Shown: positions 55,346-64,000, numbered from the stretch's first letter. The stretch is 64,000 bases of DNA from WHSW01 sp963722175 (GCA_963722175.1 CAVRKA010000001.1:1-64000); one strand, 5' to 3'. The notes: generated by a model from the sequence alone, not told the origin. Numbers and translations are program-made.

Positions 55346-57769
55346 GTGTCCAGGCTCAAAGTTTTTCTCGCGATCGCCGCTTGCCTCACGATCGTCGCTG
55401 TGGTCGGGCTGGCAGCGTGGCCGAACAACGGGTCACCGGGTGTCGCCTCGGAGGATCCTCTCGCCGTTGCAGGCGCTGAGCCGGCGGAGGGGGAGGCCGC
55501 CGTTGACGCGGAGGAATTCGAGGGGGAACCCGGCGATGAGGAGGAAGAGGAAGAGGGCAACGGGCCGGAGGACCTCTACGTGTTCCAGCGCACGATCGGC
55601 GGGACCGCGATGCCCGGCGGTCCTGTCCAGGCCAAGGCTGGTGCCAAGGCCGCTCGCATCCGTAAGCGGACGCGACGCGTGGCGCCGGCGGTTGCCCACA
55701 AGCGCTGGAGCTTCCTCGGCCCCACGAACATCGGGGCGCGGGTCACGGACCTGGTCGCCGACGCTTCCCGGGCGGACACGGTCTGGGCGGCGACAGCGAC
55801 CGGCGGGGTCTGGGTCAGCAAGGACGCGGGGGACACGTTCGAGTACGCGTGGAACGACCGTTTCACGCAGTCCATAGGAGCGATCGCCCAGGCGCCCGAC
55901 GGGACCCTGTACGTGGGTACCGGCGAGGCGAACCCCGGTGGCGGCAGCCTGACCTTCGGCGGCGATGGTCTGTACCGCTCCCGCGACCGCGGCAGGACCT
56001 GGGAACGGGTGGGGCTCACCGAGTCGAGCACGATCGGGCGCCTGGTGGTCGACCCGGGCGATCCCGACCACGTCGTCGCCGCAGTCTCCGGTGACGTGTT
56101 CGCAGCCGGTGGGCAGCGCGGCCTGTACGAGAGCCGGGACGGCGGGGACACCTGGGCGCGGATCCTCAAGCCGCCAAACGGGACCACCGGGGCGGTCGAC
56201 GTCGCGATCGACCCGAAGGACCCGGACAACATCCTGGTGGCGATGTGGGATCACATCCGCTATCCGGACGTCCGCTACTACACCGGCAAGGGCTCGGGCA
56301 TCTGGCGGTCCGCCGACGGCGGCAAGACGTTCACCCGCATGGGCCTCGCGAACGGACTCCCGCCTGCCGCCGACAGCATCGGCCGGATCGGCGTCACGTT
56401 CGACCCCCGGGATCCGAGCCGCGCATACGCGATCTACGCCAACAACGAACTCGGCGCTTTCCAGGCCTTCTTCACGTCACGCGACGGCGGGGAGCACTGG
56501 GTCGCCCCGCCCGGGGCTGCGACGCTCCCCGCGTCGCAGAGCGTCTATGGCTGGTGGTTCGCCCGCGTGTGGGTCGATCCGGCCGACTCGGACCACATCC
56601 TCCTCGCCGGCCTGAACCTCTACGAGTCCACGGACGGAGCCCTGACCTTCCTGCCCGACGGCTCCCAGCACGTGGACCAGCACGCGATCGCCTGGGATCC
56701 CCGTACGGCGGGACGCGTTTACAGCGGCAACGACGGCGGCGTCTACCGCTCCGATGAGAACGGCGCGAACGACACCTGGGAGCACGCCGACTACATGCCG
56801 TGGAATCAGTTCTTCACGATCGATGTGAGCGAGACGGACCCGAGCCGCATCAACGGCGGCCTTCAGGACAACGGCTCCGTACGGTCGTGGGGCTTTGAGT
56901 CCGCGCCCGGCCAACCGCCGCCTCCGCCCGAGGGGTCGTGGAGCGAGTACTACGGGGGCGACGGGGTGAAGAACGCGATCAACCCGGAGGACCCGGACAT
57001 CGTCTTCGCCTGCTCGCAATACGGGGCCTGCGGCCGGTCCGACAACGGGGGCGACGACATGTCGGACATGACCAACTCGTCGCTTCGCTTCGGCTGGCTG
57101 AGCCCGATCGAGTTCCAGCCCGGCGACCCCGAGGTCATGTACTGGGCCGGCAGCGAGATCAACCGCTCGCAGGACGCCGGCGCGAGCTGGGCGAGCATCA
57201 GCCCGGATCTCGGCAAGGGGGACCTCGGCCGCGAGATCAACCCCCTGTACGCGGCCCACTACGGCACCGTGCAAGCGGTCGGTCTTGCGGCTTCGGACCC
57301 GGATGTGATCTACGCCGGCACCGACAACGGCTACCTGTGGAAGACGACCGACGCCGGTGCGACCTGGACCGAGCTGACACCCAGCAAGGAGTTGCCGCGC
57401 AGCTGGTTCACACATATCACCGTGGACTCGCGCGATCCCGACACCGTCTACGTGACCTTCGGTGGCTACCACGCGGGCGACAAGAACCCCTATGTGTTCC
57501 GGTCACGGGACGGCGGCGTGACGTGGGAGGACCTGAGCGCCAACCTCCCGCAGGCACCGGTGCAGGACCTGATCGTCCTCGGCCCGAACGCCTACGTCGC
57601 GACCGATGTCGGGGTGTTCAGGGCCAAGCTCTCGGGCAAGACGCACTGGCTCGCGCTCGGCCGGGGTCTCCCCAACGTCGCGGTGAACGACCTTCGGTAC
57701 GTACCTCGGAACCAGGCGCTTTACGCGGGCACGTTCGGGCGCGGCATCTACCTCATCCGGACGCGATGA
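55346..57769 (+). CDS. Secreted sortilin/BNR-repeat beta-propeller (glycosyl hydrolase-like)
   Basis: 807 residues from GTG 55346 (AGGAGGG 7 nt before). Signal anchor 5-25, an acidic linker (EEEEEEG), then ten or more BNR/Asp-box repeats (S-x-D-x-G-x-T-W: SRDRGRTWERV, SRDGGDTWARI, SADGGKTFTRM, TTDAGATWTEL, SRDGGVTWEDL). This is the VPS10-like/sialidase-superfamily propeller layout also seen in xyloglucanase-type proteins; catalytic residues cannot be placed, so hydrolase activity is unproven. Confidence 0.82.
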   Translation: MSRLKVFLAIAACLTIVAVVGLAAWPNNGSPGVASEDPLAVAGAEPAEGEAAVDAEEFEGEPGDEEEEEEGNGPEDLYVFQRTIGGTAMPGGPVQAKAGAKAARIRKRTRRVAPAVAHKRWSFLGPTNIGARVTDLVADASRADTVWAATATGGVWVSKDAGDTFEYAWNDRFTQSIGAIAQAPDGTLYVGTGEANPGGGSLTFGGDGLYRSRDRGRTWERVGLTESSTIGRLVVDPGDPDHVVAAVSGDVFAAGGQRGLYESRDGGDTWARILKPPNGTTGAVDVAIDPKDPDNILVAMWDHIRYPDVRYYTGKGSGIWRSADGGKTFTRMGLANGLPPAADSIGRIGVTFDPRDPSRAYAIYANNELGAFQAFFTSRDGGEHWVAPPGAATLPASQSVYGWWFARVWVDPADSDHILLAGLNLYESTDGALTFLPDGSQHVDQHAIAWDPRTAGRVYSGNDGGVYRSDENGANDTWEHADYMPWNQFFTIDVSETDPSRINGGLQDNGSVRSWGFESAPGQPPPPPEGSWSEYYGGDGVKNAINPEDPDIVFACSQYGACGRSDNGGDDMSDMTNSSLRFGWLSPIEFQPGDPEVMYWAGSEINRSQDAGASWASISPDLGKGDLGREINPLYAAHYGTVQAVGLAASDPDVIYAGTDNGYLWKTTDAGATWTELTPSKELPRSWFTHITVDSRDPDTVYVTFGGYHAGDKNPYVFRSRDGGVTWEDLSANLPQAPVQDLIVLGPNAYVATDVGVFRAKLSGKTHWLALGRGLPNVAVNDLRYVPRNQALYAGTFGRGIYLIRTR

Positions 57770-57889
57770 AACGTTTCCCTTCACCGAGCCGCATCTTGAC
57801 CTCCATCTAGGCGGTCCACATGCGGTTGGCCGGGCGATCGGGTCGGGGACGCGAACGGCCGCCCCCTGGTCACGAGCCCCCAAGTCGGT

Positions 57890-57895
57890 TAGGGT
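57890..57895 (+). promoter_or_regulatory. -10 box TAGGGT, leaderless start at 57902
   Basis: TAGGGT, 6 nt, ATG 57902. Confidence 0.5.
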
Positions 57896-57901
57896 CGGCA
57901 C

Positions 57902-58873
57902 ATGGTGTCGCGTGCGACAGGATGTCGCCGCACGGCGGTGTCCTCGTTCGTACTCGCGGTCCTAGTGGCCGCTCCCGCGGCTGCGCCCGCGAAGCCGCAC
58001 GGCCTCGGGAAGCGGGTGGCCAAGGAGCTCACCGTCGTCTTTGTCGCGGGCGACGCCGAGCGCACGGCGACGCTCGACTGCCCCAAGGGGTTCTTCCTGC
58101 TGACGGCCTCCTGGGAGGACCAGACCTCGTTCTCGTCCGAGGCGATCACCGTCGTCCGCGACGCGGGGAGCAAGGGCGCGACCTTCGAGATCAACACTCG
58201 CGGCACCGCCGCGACGGTCCAGATCAGAATCATCTGCGCGAAGAAGAAGGCGAAGCGGTCGGGGCGCGACCACCACCGCCACGAGCTGAAGCAGAGGTTC
58301 GTCAGTCAGCCGGTCTCGCTGCCGGGGATGGGACAGTTCACGGGCACGGTGGTCAGTTGCCCGAACGGCTACCTGCCTCTGAGTGGCTTCTTCGACGGCG
58401 AGCAGACGTCGCGCGTGACCCAGTCGATGCCTGCCGGCGACGGGCGTAGTTGGATGTTCGGGATCGAGCAGCTCAGCGCCCAGGACACGACGGGGGCGGT
58501 TGGGACGCAATGCCTGAAGGAGAAGACGGGATCGGGCGGCGGCCACAGTCACGAGGTGAAGGTGGTTTACGTCTCCGAGCCGGTCGAGGTCCCGACCTCG
58601 TTCGTCGGCCCCCAGGAGACCAACGTTCACGTCAACGGCACCGGTGAGTGTCCGAACGGCTCCTTCCCTGTGGGCGCGGGCTGGTCGTTCCCCGGGCACC
58701 CGAACACGTTCTTGGCGGGATTCAGCCCGACGGTCACGGGCCACACGCCGAAGCGGCCGGCGACCGCGAAGCCGACCAACACCTTCGACTTCGAGATCCT
58801 CAACCAGAGCACGGAGCAGACCGCGACCGTGATCGCTGCCTGCCTCGCCAACAAGACGACGAACGGCAATTGA
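57902..58873 (+). CDS. Secreted protein with three tandem cysteine-containing domains
   Basis: 323 residues with signal peptide (1-30). Three units of about 90 residues, each opening with a C-P-x-G strand (LDCPKGFFLLTASWED, VSCPNGYLPLSGFFDG, GECPNGSFPVGAGWSF) and closing with an A-x-x-x-Q-I-x-x-x-C-type strand (IRIICAKKK, VGTQCLKEK, VIAACLANK), so probably one disulfide each. Histidine-rich linkers. Function unknown. Confidence 0.7.
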   Translation: MVSRATGCRRTAVSSFVLAVLVAAPAAAPAKPHGLGKRVAKELTVVFVAGDAERTATLDCPKGFFLLTASWEDQTSFSSEAITVVRDAGSKGATFEINTRGTAATVQIRIICAKKKAKRSGRDHHRHELKQRFVSQPVSLPGMGQFTGTVVSCPNGYLPLSGFFDGEQTSRVTQSMPAGDGRSWMFGIEQLSAQDTTGAVGTQCLKEKTGSGGGHSHEVKVVYVSEPVEVPTSFVGPQETNVHVNGTGECPNGSFPVGAGWSFPGHPNTFLAGFSPTVTGHTPKRPATAKPTNTFDFEILNQSTEQTATVIAACLANKTTNGN

Positions 58874-58879
58874 GCGAGG

Positions 58880-58913
58880 CCGGGGGCGGCCGGCGCATAC
58901 CCGCCGCCCCCGG
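58880..58913. terminator. Bidirectional GC-rich hairpin
   Basis: CCGGGGGCGG (58880-58889) and CCGCCCCCGG (58904-58913), between the convergent stops of 58873 and 58919. No T-tract. Confidence 0.5.
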
Positions 58914-58918
58914 ATCGG

Positions 58919-59368
58919 CTACCGGAGCCGAGGCTGGCGGTCGAGCTGGGCGCTCGCCAGCCGCGAGAGCGCGAGCGCGCCGAGCAGGAGGCCGAAATCG
59001 CGCATCGCGATGTCGCCGTAGCCGCCGATTAGCAGCAGGCTGACGATGATCCCGGCGAGCCAGCCGGCGACCAGCAGGCCGCCGAACCTCGGCGTCACCA
59101 GGACGACCAGCCCGGCGACGATCTCGACCACGCCGACGATGTACATGGCGTCCTGGGCGCTCCCCGGGAGGATGTCGTTGAACTCGGTCGCCAGGTAGGC
59201 GGGCCAGTGGTCGAACAGCACCTCGGCGAACTTGTCGATCCCGAAGACGATCGGAGCGACGGCGAAGGCGATCCGCAGGATCATGAACGCCTGGGTGGCG
59301 GGGTGGGTGCGAAGGCGGTCGAACGACGGGAAGGGAATCGGCCGCAGGGCGGCCGCGACGGTGCTCAC
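58919..59368 (-). CDS. DoxX-like membrane protein
   Basis: 149 residues with four TM helices. RIAFAVAPIVFGIDKF.. AVEIVAGLVVLVTPRFGGLLVAGWLAGII matches the DoxX/DUF417 layout (F-G-x-x-K-F and G-x-x-E-x-x-x-G). The GTG at 59368 is preceded by AAAGGAGAC and overlaps the upstream TGA, so it is preferred over the ORF start at 59416. Confidence 0.75.
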   Translation of the reverse strand: MSTVAAALRPIPFPSFDRLRTHPATQAFMILRIAFAVAPIVFGIDKFAEVLFDHWPAYLATEFNDILPGSAQDAMYIVGVVEIVAGLVVLVTPRFGGLLVAGWLAGIIVSLLLIGGYGDIAMRDFGLLLGALALSRLASAQLDRQPRLR

Positions 59369-59715
59369 TGTGAGTCTCCTTTCGAGAGGCGTTGGATTGC
59401 CGCCGTCTGGCAGCATCGTTCGCTTAGCGACCGCAGCCGGCGGGTTCTTACCGGCCTGCGCGTTCTTCGCTCCAGCCGTCGGCCGACGTTCAGCGGTCGG
59501 CGGTCGAAGGTCACGATCCGATCCGCATCCCAGATCTCGAGCGAGGCGGCCGTCGCCGCAACCCGCTCCGGATCGCCGACCGTGGCCGTCTCAACCGTCA
59601 GGCCGCGGTGGCGGGCGAGCCGCTCGAGCTCGGCCAGCTGGCGCTCGGCGCAGGGCCGGCTGGCGAACGGATCGCCGATCCAGGCGAGGCCGGGAAGCCG
59701 CGCCGGAACCAGCAA
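59365..59715 (-). CDS. Universal-stress-like hypothetical protein, start uncertain
   Basis: 116 residues from ATG 59715, GTGA overlap with the DoxX gene. It reads like the middle and end of a UspA fold: LLVPARLPGLAWIGD, then AERQLAELERLARHRGLTVETATVGDP, then SLEIWDADRIVTFDRRP. Sensible coding sequence extends upstream in frame to about 59815 (YVDWSVDPALVADTLQAEGE) without a standard start codon, so the N-terminus may be longer. Confidence 0.5.
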   Translation of the reverse strand: MLVPARLPGLAWIGDPFASRPCAERQLAELERLARHRGLTVETATVGDPERVAATAASLEIWDADRIVTFDRRPLNVGRRLERRTRRPVRTRRLRSLSERCCQTAAIQRLSKGDSQ

Positions 59716-59897
59716 CCCGAACGCGGTCGGCTCGCGCTCTCCCTCGGCCTGGAGCGTGTCGGCGACCAGGGCGGGGTCGACGCTCCAGTCGACGTAAGAA
59801 AGCGGCTCGCGCGGGCGCTAACCGGTTGATGACGAGTGCAGTCGCGATCGCACCGGCGCGCCGCCGGCAGGAGCATGGCCGGCTCCCGTCCCGGGGC

Positions 59898-59903
59898 TAT
59901 CCT
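59898..59903 (+). promoter_or_regulatory. -10 box TATCCT, leaderless start at 59910
   Basis: TATCCT, 6 nt, GTG 59910. Confidence 0.5.
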
Positions 59904-59909
59904 CGCCGC

Positions 59910-60533
59910 GTGGCGGATGCAGCGGCGACCAAGCAAGCCGGGAGTGCCGATGCCCGGCCGGACTCGGAATGGTGGCTGACCGCGCTTCGCGCCGACGGAC
60001 CGGAGCGCGACTACGCGATCGAGCGCCTGCACGAGCTGATGGTCCGCGCCGCGCGCTTCGAGCTCGGCCGGCGCCGCGCCGCGCTCTCGTACGTCCGCGG
60101 CGAGCAGCTCGACGACATCGCGATGCAGGCGGCGAACGACGCCCTGGTCGCGGTCCTCGCGAAGCTCGACGACTTCCGCGGCGCGAGCCGGTTCGAGACC
60201 TGGGCGTACAAGTTCGCGCTGCTCGAGGCGGGCGTCAAGCTGCGGCGCCGTGCCTGGCAGGAGCGCGAGGTCGTGCTCGGGCCCGACGACTGGACGGCGT
60301 TCGTCGACCGTGGCAGCGATCTGCACGAGGAGCTCGAGCGCTCCGAGCTGCTCGGCGAGCTGAGGACCGCGATCGACTCCTGCCTGACCCCGCACCAGCG
60401 CACGGTGTTCGTCGCCCTGGCGCTGAACGAGGTGCCGATCGACGTCCTCGCCGAGCGGCTCGCAACGACGCGGGGCGCCCTCTACAAGACCCTCCACGAT
60501 GCCCGTCGAAAGCTTCGAGCGGAGCTGGAATGA
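59910..60533 (+). CDS. RNA polymerase sigma factor, ECF-like
   Basis: 207 residues. Region 2 is LDDIAMQAANDALVAVLAKLDDFRGASRFETWAYKFALLEAGVKLRRRAWQ (about 70-120, with the DDFRG/FETWAYKFA core). Region 4 is LTPHQRTVFVALALNEVPIDVLAERLATTRGALYKTLHDARRKLRAELE (about 158-206). An unusually long region 1.2-like segment with R-R-R-A-x-x-Y precedes it. Its stop overlaps the anti-sigma start (ATGA), marking a sigma/anti-sigma pair. Confidence 0.9.
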   Translation: MADAAATKQAGSADARPDSEWWLTALRADGPERDYAIERLHELMVRAARFELGRRRAALSYVRGEQLDDIAMQAANDALVAVLAKLDDFRGASRFETWAYKFALLEAGVKLRRRAWQEREVVLGPDDWTAFVDRGSDLHEELERSELLGELRTAIDSCLTPHQRTVFVALALNEVPIDVLAERLATTRGALYKTLHDARRKLRAELE

Positions 60534-60772
60534 ACGACTCGGATCACAACCACGACGACCCCCTCGGGCGGGTCCTCGGCCCGACCGGGTTCGAGGTCAC
60601 CTGCGAGCAGTGCTTCGAGCTCCTCGACCAGTACGTCGAGCTCGAGCTGGCGGGTGCCGACGCCGATGCGCGCCTCCCCGGCCTGCGCACCCACCTCGAC
60701 GGATGCCCTGCCTGCCGCGAGGACCACGAGAGCCTGCGGGCCCTGGTCGCCGGCGGGGACGCCGCCGGCTGA
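60530..60772 (+). CDS. Zinc-finger anti-sigma factor
   Basis: 80 residues. EVTCEQCFELLDQYVELELAG, then H-x3-C-x2-C (HLDGCPAC): the ZAS/zf-HC2 motif that binds zinc and holds the sigma factor. No TM helix, so it is a soluble redox or ligand-responsive type by inference. Translationally coupled to the sigma gene. Confidence 0.85.
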   Translation: MNDSDHNHDDPLGRVLGPTGFEVTCEQCFELLDQYVELELAGADADARLPGLRTHLDGCPACREDHESLRALVAGGDAAG

Positions 60773-60779
60773 GCGTCCG

Positions 60780-61529
60780 TCAGGCCGGCGTCAGGCCGCG
60801 GATCACGTGCAGGTCGATCGACCCGGGCGCGAAGACGCCGATCGAGTACTGAACCGGCTGACCTCCGGCGAGGTGCATGAGCTCGGTGAGCTCGAGCGCC
60901 GCCGTCACCCGGGTGGCGCCCAGCGCTTCGCCCAACCGCCCGCCGGGCTCGACGAGCCGGGGTCGTACCTGCGTCCTGGCGAAGGCGATCCGGACCCCCC
61001 GGTCGAGCAGCAGGTCGAGGACCATCTTTCCGGACTCGACCGCGGCGCGAACCTCCTCCGGCGAGGACAGCTCGATCTCCGGATGGACGATGTCGCGCAT
61101 GTGGGCGGCGACCGCTCCATCGGCGAGCACGGTCCGCTGGATCAGCAGCGCTCGGGTCCCGCGGCGGACCCCGAGGGCCTCGGCGACGTATCCGGGCGTT
61201 CGCGCCTGCTCGACCAGCAGGTTGCGCACGGTCAGCCGCTTGCCCTGGCGGCGCGCGAGCGACGTGTAGGACTCGAGCATCTCGAGGCCCTCGCTGAAGG
61301 CCGGGCCGAGCGCGACCCGGCCGACGAAGGTGCCGCTGCCCTGGCGGCGGACGATCTCGCCGTTGCTCTCGAGGCGCTCCAGCGCGAGCCGCAAGGTTCC
61401 CCGCGAGACGCTGAGCGCCTCGGCCAGCTCCTTCTCCGGGGGCAGCCGGTCGCCGAGGCGAGCGCGACCGGGCGCCAGCCGCTCGCGAAGCGCGGTCTCG
61501 GTTGCGTCGACCAGCGAGGGCCCAGCCAC
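60780..61529 (-). CDS. GntR-family transcription regulator with UTRA domain
   Basis: 249 residues from GTG. Winged-helix HTH (GDRLPPEKELAEALSVSRGTLRLALERLESNGEIVRRQGSGTFV, about 27-69), then a UTRA ligand-binding domain (about 90-245) ending PVQYSIGVFAPGSIDLHVIRGL. HutC subfamily; effector unknown. Convergent with the anti-sigma gene. Confidence 0.88.
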   Translation of the reverse strand: MAGPSLVDATETALRERLAPGRARLGDRLPPEKELAEALSVSRGTLRLALERLESNGEIVRRQGSGTFVGRVALGPAFSEGLEMLESYTSLARRQGKRLTVRNLLVEQARTPGYVAEALGVRRGTRALLIQRTVLADGAVAAHMRDIVHPEIELSSPEEVRAAVESGKMVLDLLLDRGVRIAFARTQVRPRLVEPGGRLGEALGATRVTAALELTELMHLAGGQPVQYSIGVFAPGSIDLHVIRGLTPA

Positions 61530-61539
61530 AGGCCCGAGC

Positions 61540-62793
61540 CTAGACGGGATCCGTGGCCAGATCCTCGATCGCGTGCCCGGGCTGATCGCCGTCGAGCAGG
61601 CCGAGCCGCCGCGCCAGCCACTCCGCCGGGAGCGCCTGCAGGACCAGGGTTGCGACGACCGCGAGCGCGACGACCGCGGCGTACTCGTCGTTGTGGGGGA
61701 CGCCCAGCCCGGCGAGCACCCCGACCAGCGCCGCGGGGACGACGCCGGTCTCCCGCGTCCAGCAGAGGAAGGCGACCTCGCGCCGCGTCCAGCCCGCGCG
61801 CCGGTCGGGAAGCGTGCAGGCGAGGACGGTGAGCGGCCGCGCGACCAGCAGCAGTGTCGCGAGCACCGCGAGCGCCGGCAGGAAGTGCTCCCCGAGGGTG
61901 TCGAAGGGGATGTTCGCCCCGAGGACGACGAACACGAACAGCGTCACCAGGTCGGCGACCGAGAAGGCGAACAGCCGCAGGTCGCGTTCGTGCTGGGAGT
62001 GCATCGCCAGCCCCAGCCGCTCCATGTTGCCGACGATCAGCCCGGCCAGGAAGGCTCCCAGGTATCCGCTTCCTCCCGCGGAGTCGAGCGAGAAGTAGCC
62101 GATCGTGACCACGGCCAGGACCGCGGCGGCCGAGGACTCACGCCAGATCCCGGCCCTACGACTCGAGATCGTCGCCGCGAGCAGGATCCCGGCGACGAGA
62201 CCGATCACGGTGCTGATCGCCAGGTCTCCCACGAACTCGCGGGCCGGTGTCGCCACCGACGCATCGCCGCTCAACAGCACGCCCGCGAACGCCAGGGCCA
62301 GCACGGCGCCGATGGGATCGTTGAACGCCGATTCGGCGACCACCGTCTGCGCCACCTTGGGCCGCAGGCGTGAGCGCACGAACAGCGGGATCAGGATCGC
62401 CGGATCGGTTGGGGCGAGCACCGCCCCCATCAACAGCGCCGCGGTCCAGGAGAGGTCGAAGGCGAGGTGGGCGACGACGCCGACGATCACCGCCGTCAGG
62501 ACGACCCCGGGGATGACCAGCATCCCGAGCCCGATCCAGACTCGCTGTAAGACGTCCACGGAGAGGTTCAGCCCGCCGTAGAAGAGGATCATGGAGACGC
62601 CGAGCGTGAACAGCAGCTGGGCGCCGATCGAATCGAGCGGGACGTCGACGACGTCCAGGGCGGACGGGCCGAAGAGGGCGCCGGCGAGGACCAGGAGGAG
62701 GATCTCCGGGATCCGGAGGAGGCTGGCCAGGAAACGTGCCGCGAGCGCCGCGCCGAGCAGCAGGCTCAGCGTCAGGAGCACGTCCTGCGTCAC
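61540..62793 (-). CDS. Cation/proton antiporter (CPA1 family)
   Basis: 417 residues, 12-13 TM helices. PEILLLVLAGALFGPSALD at TM2, GAVLAPTDPAILIPLF (about 142-157) with the conserved Asp, ESAFNDPIGAVLALA (about 174-188) carrying the N-D pair, and RETGVVPAALVGVLAGLG. Exchanges Na+ or K+ for H+. GTGA overlap with the 63473 gene. Confidence 0.88.
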   Translation of the reverse strand: MTQDVLLTLSLLLGAALAARFLASLLRIPEILLLVLAGALFGPSALDVVDVPLDSIGAQLLFTLGVSMILFYGGLNLSVDVLQRVWIGLGMLVIPGVVLTAVIVGVVAHLAFDLSWTAALLMGAVLAPTDPAILIPLFVRSRLRPKVAQTVVAESAFNDPIGAVLALAFAGVLLSGDASVATPAREFVGDLAISTVIGLVAGILLAATISSRRAGIWRESSAAAVLAVVTIGYFSLDSAGGSGYLGAFLAGLIVGNMERLGLAMHSQHERDLRLFAFSVADLVTLFVFVVLGANIPFDTLGEHFLPALAVLATLLLVARPLTVLACTLPDRRAGWTRREVAFLCWTRETGVVPAALVGVLAGLGVPHNDEYAAVVALAVVATLVLQALPAEWLARRLGLLDGDQPGHAIEDLATDPV

Positions 62794-63473
62794 GAGGGTC
62801 CGTCGTCAGCTGTATCGGGCGGCTTGCGGCCGCGAGCGGAGCGTTCTCCCTCGAGCGCCATGCGGGCGATGTCGTTGGCCGTGACCAGCAGGAGGATGAT
62901 CACCACGGCGGCCCCCAGCGCGACGGCGATCAGGCGGCGACGGGCGTCGTCGCGCGCGTCGTCGAAGGCCGTTGCCGTCGCGGTCGCACGGTCCGCTTCG
63001 TAGTTCGCGAGCTCCTCGGCCGACGCCGCCATCGCCTCGAACCGACGCAGCTCGGGCCCGAGCAGGATCCGCTTCGTCGCCTCGGGACGATCCGCCTGCA
63101 GTTCGCTCCACGCCACCTCGTCGAGCTCCATGAAGCCTTCGAACTCCTCGTTCAGCCGGCTGAGCAGAGCGCCCTCGCGCTGGTCGGTGAGCTCCTCGCC
63201 GGCGATCTCGAGCTCGCGCCGCAGCTCGGCCGCCGAGGCCACGAACCGCTCCCGGAGGTCGCCACCGGCATAGCCGTAGGCCGTCTGCCAGCCGTTGGCG
63301 TCGGTGACCAGGAACTTGAGCTCGCGGGCGACCGCCTCCTGGCGGGCCCGCTCGCCGACCTCGTCGAAGCGGTCGCCCATCTGCGACATCCCGTGGAGCG
63401 CCACCGCCGTTGTCGCCACCGGCCCGAGGATCGTCAGCACGATCGCCGTGTAGAGCTTCGCCCTGATCGTCAC
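62790..63473 (-). CDS. Two-TM sensor-like protein with four-helix-bundle domain
   Basis: 227 residues from GTG. TM1 (8-28), an extracytoplasmic all-helical domain (30-178) rich in E/R/A as in 4HB_MCP ligand domains, TM2 (about 182-202), then only about 25 cytoplasmic residues. The signalling part (HAMP, MCP or kinase) is absent, so it may be a truncated sensor or an accessory to the antiporter it is coupled with. Confidence 0.65.
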   Translation of the reverse strand: MTIRAKLYTAIVLTILGPVATTAVALHGMSQMGDRFDEVGERARQEAVARELKFLVTDANGWQTAYGYAGGDLRERFVASAAELRRELEIAGEELTDQREGALLSRLNEEFEGFMELDEVAWSELQADRPEATKRILLGPELRRFEAMAASAEELANYEADRATATATAFDDARDDARRRLIAVALGAAVVIILLLVTANDIARMALEGERSARGRKPPDTADDGPS

Positions 63474-63505
63474 CGGCTCGTCTCCCGGATAGCATCGCGG
63501 CGACG

Positions 63506-63724
63506 ATGATCCTCTTCGTAGTCACCGGCCAGGCGCCGCCGATCCTCGTGCTGACGCTGCTGGCGATGTGCTACCTGACCGGGTACGAGCTCTGGAAGGA
63601 GGGCGAGGAGGTCGCCTTCCTGATCAAGGCATGGTGGGTCCTGCTGGTGTTCCTGCTGACCGTCGTCGGATTCGGGATCTTCTGGATCTGGCTGGCGCGC
63701 CGGCGACTCCGCCGCGCTGCCTAG
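63506..63724 (+). CDS. Small two-TM membrane protein
   Basis: 72 residues with TM helices at about 10-27 and 41-64, a YELWKEGEEV loop, and a basic tail RRRLRR. TAGCAT lies 10 nt before the ATG. No known family. Confidence 0.55.
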   Translation: MILFVVTGQAPPILVLTLLAMCYLTGYELWKEGEEVAFLIKAWWVLLVFLLTVVGFGIFWIWLARRRLRRAA

Positions 63725-63738
63725 CGTCGCCGGACGGC

Positions 63739-64000
63739 TCACTCGGTTTCGGCCCTGACGTCATGCAGGCGGGCGAGCTTCAGCGCCAGTTCCAGTGACA
63801 GCAGGTCCTCGTCCGGGAGCTTGAGCCCGGCGACGCGCTCGATCCGGTCGAGTCGCTGGCGGACCGTGTTCGGGTGCACGTAGAGCGCCCGCGCGCTGGC
63901 GGTGACGCTGCCGCGATCGGCCAGGTAACGCTCCAGCGTTTCGACCAGCCGGGCCCCGTGGCGGCGGTCGTACTCGGCGAGCTCCTGCACCGACTGGCGA
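63739..64000 (-). CDS. PucR-type regulator, C-terminal part (runs off the window)
   Basis: The visible 87 codons encode LVETLERYLADRGSVTASARALYVHPNTVRQRLDRIERVAGLKL, the C-terminal HTH_30 of PucR/CdaR regulators, where H-x-N-T-V-x-x-R-L is diagnostic. The frame is open to base 64000, so the N-terminal part and start lie outside. Confidence 0.85.
   Translation of the reverse strand, partial: RQSVQELAEYDRRHGARLVETLERYLADRGSVTASARALYVHPNTVRQRLDRIERVAGLKLPDEDLLSLELALKLARLHDVRAETE

Noticed and set aside
1..64000. CRISPR array
   Set aside because: No regularly spaced direct repeats; the hairpins are irregularly spaced with whole genes between them. The Cas2-like gene has no array.

Overview
The window is high-GC DNA from an actinobacterium, most likely class Thermoleophilia (Solirubrobacterales-like). 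I infer this from codon use, a TANNNT box 6-7 nt before many start codons (leaderless initiation), and the repeated family of secreted proteins beginning MRVRxHLTYANV that I associate with that group. No rRNA or CRISPR array is visible.

Layout. (1) 1-10.9 kb is accessory DNA: small orphan secreted or membrane genes, a decayed IS30-type element, two broken HLTYANV genes, and an integration module (replication-relaxation-like protein, small HTH/excisionase-like protein, full tyrosine recombinase) at 8.2-10.4 kb. (2) 10.9-40.6 kb is core-like: a cytochrome-oxidase-like cluster (12.1-18.7 kb), phospholipid and redox genes, thioredoxin reductase, lysyl oxidase, a seven-gene acyl-CoA degradation operon (25.1-31.2 kb), a NUDIX/SDR/OsmC/cobalamin adenosyltransferase run, tRNA-Pro and tRNA-Arg. 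(3) 40.57-53.05 kb is a genomic island in the 3' half of tRNA-His: 43 bp of the tRNA are repeated exactly at the far end. It carries orphan secreted genes, a HEPN-like protein, a Cas2-fold-like protein, an intact IS1182-family element, two integrase stubs and a SIR2-domain protein. (4) 53.1-64 kb returns to core-like genes: large surface proteins, a sigma/anti-sigma pair, a GntR regulator and a cation/proton antiporter.

The most unusual signal is a short hairpin (arms near GTAGCGCTTT and AAAGCGCTAC, loop GGACGA) found 19 times, only in the two accessory regions and nearly always between genes. Between 4.4 and 6.7 kb and between 47.5 and 51.4 kb the order is mostly one gene, one hairpin. Hairpins keep the same orientation through a run while the genes do not. 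One unit, exactly 274 bp from loop to loop, occurs twice 45 kb apart in opposite orientation with 3 substitutions, and similarity stops inside the loop at one end and within 3 nt of it at the other. This looks like an integron-style gene-cassette system with non-canonical recombination sites. A second motif (GCATGGAATGC) marks other junctions, and the IS1182 element sits inside a copy of it.

The second striking feature is the oxidase cluster: both subunit I and subunit II keep fold and length but lack nearly all heme, CuB and CuA ligands, although heme A biosynthesis genes and a diheme cytochrome c lie beside them.
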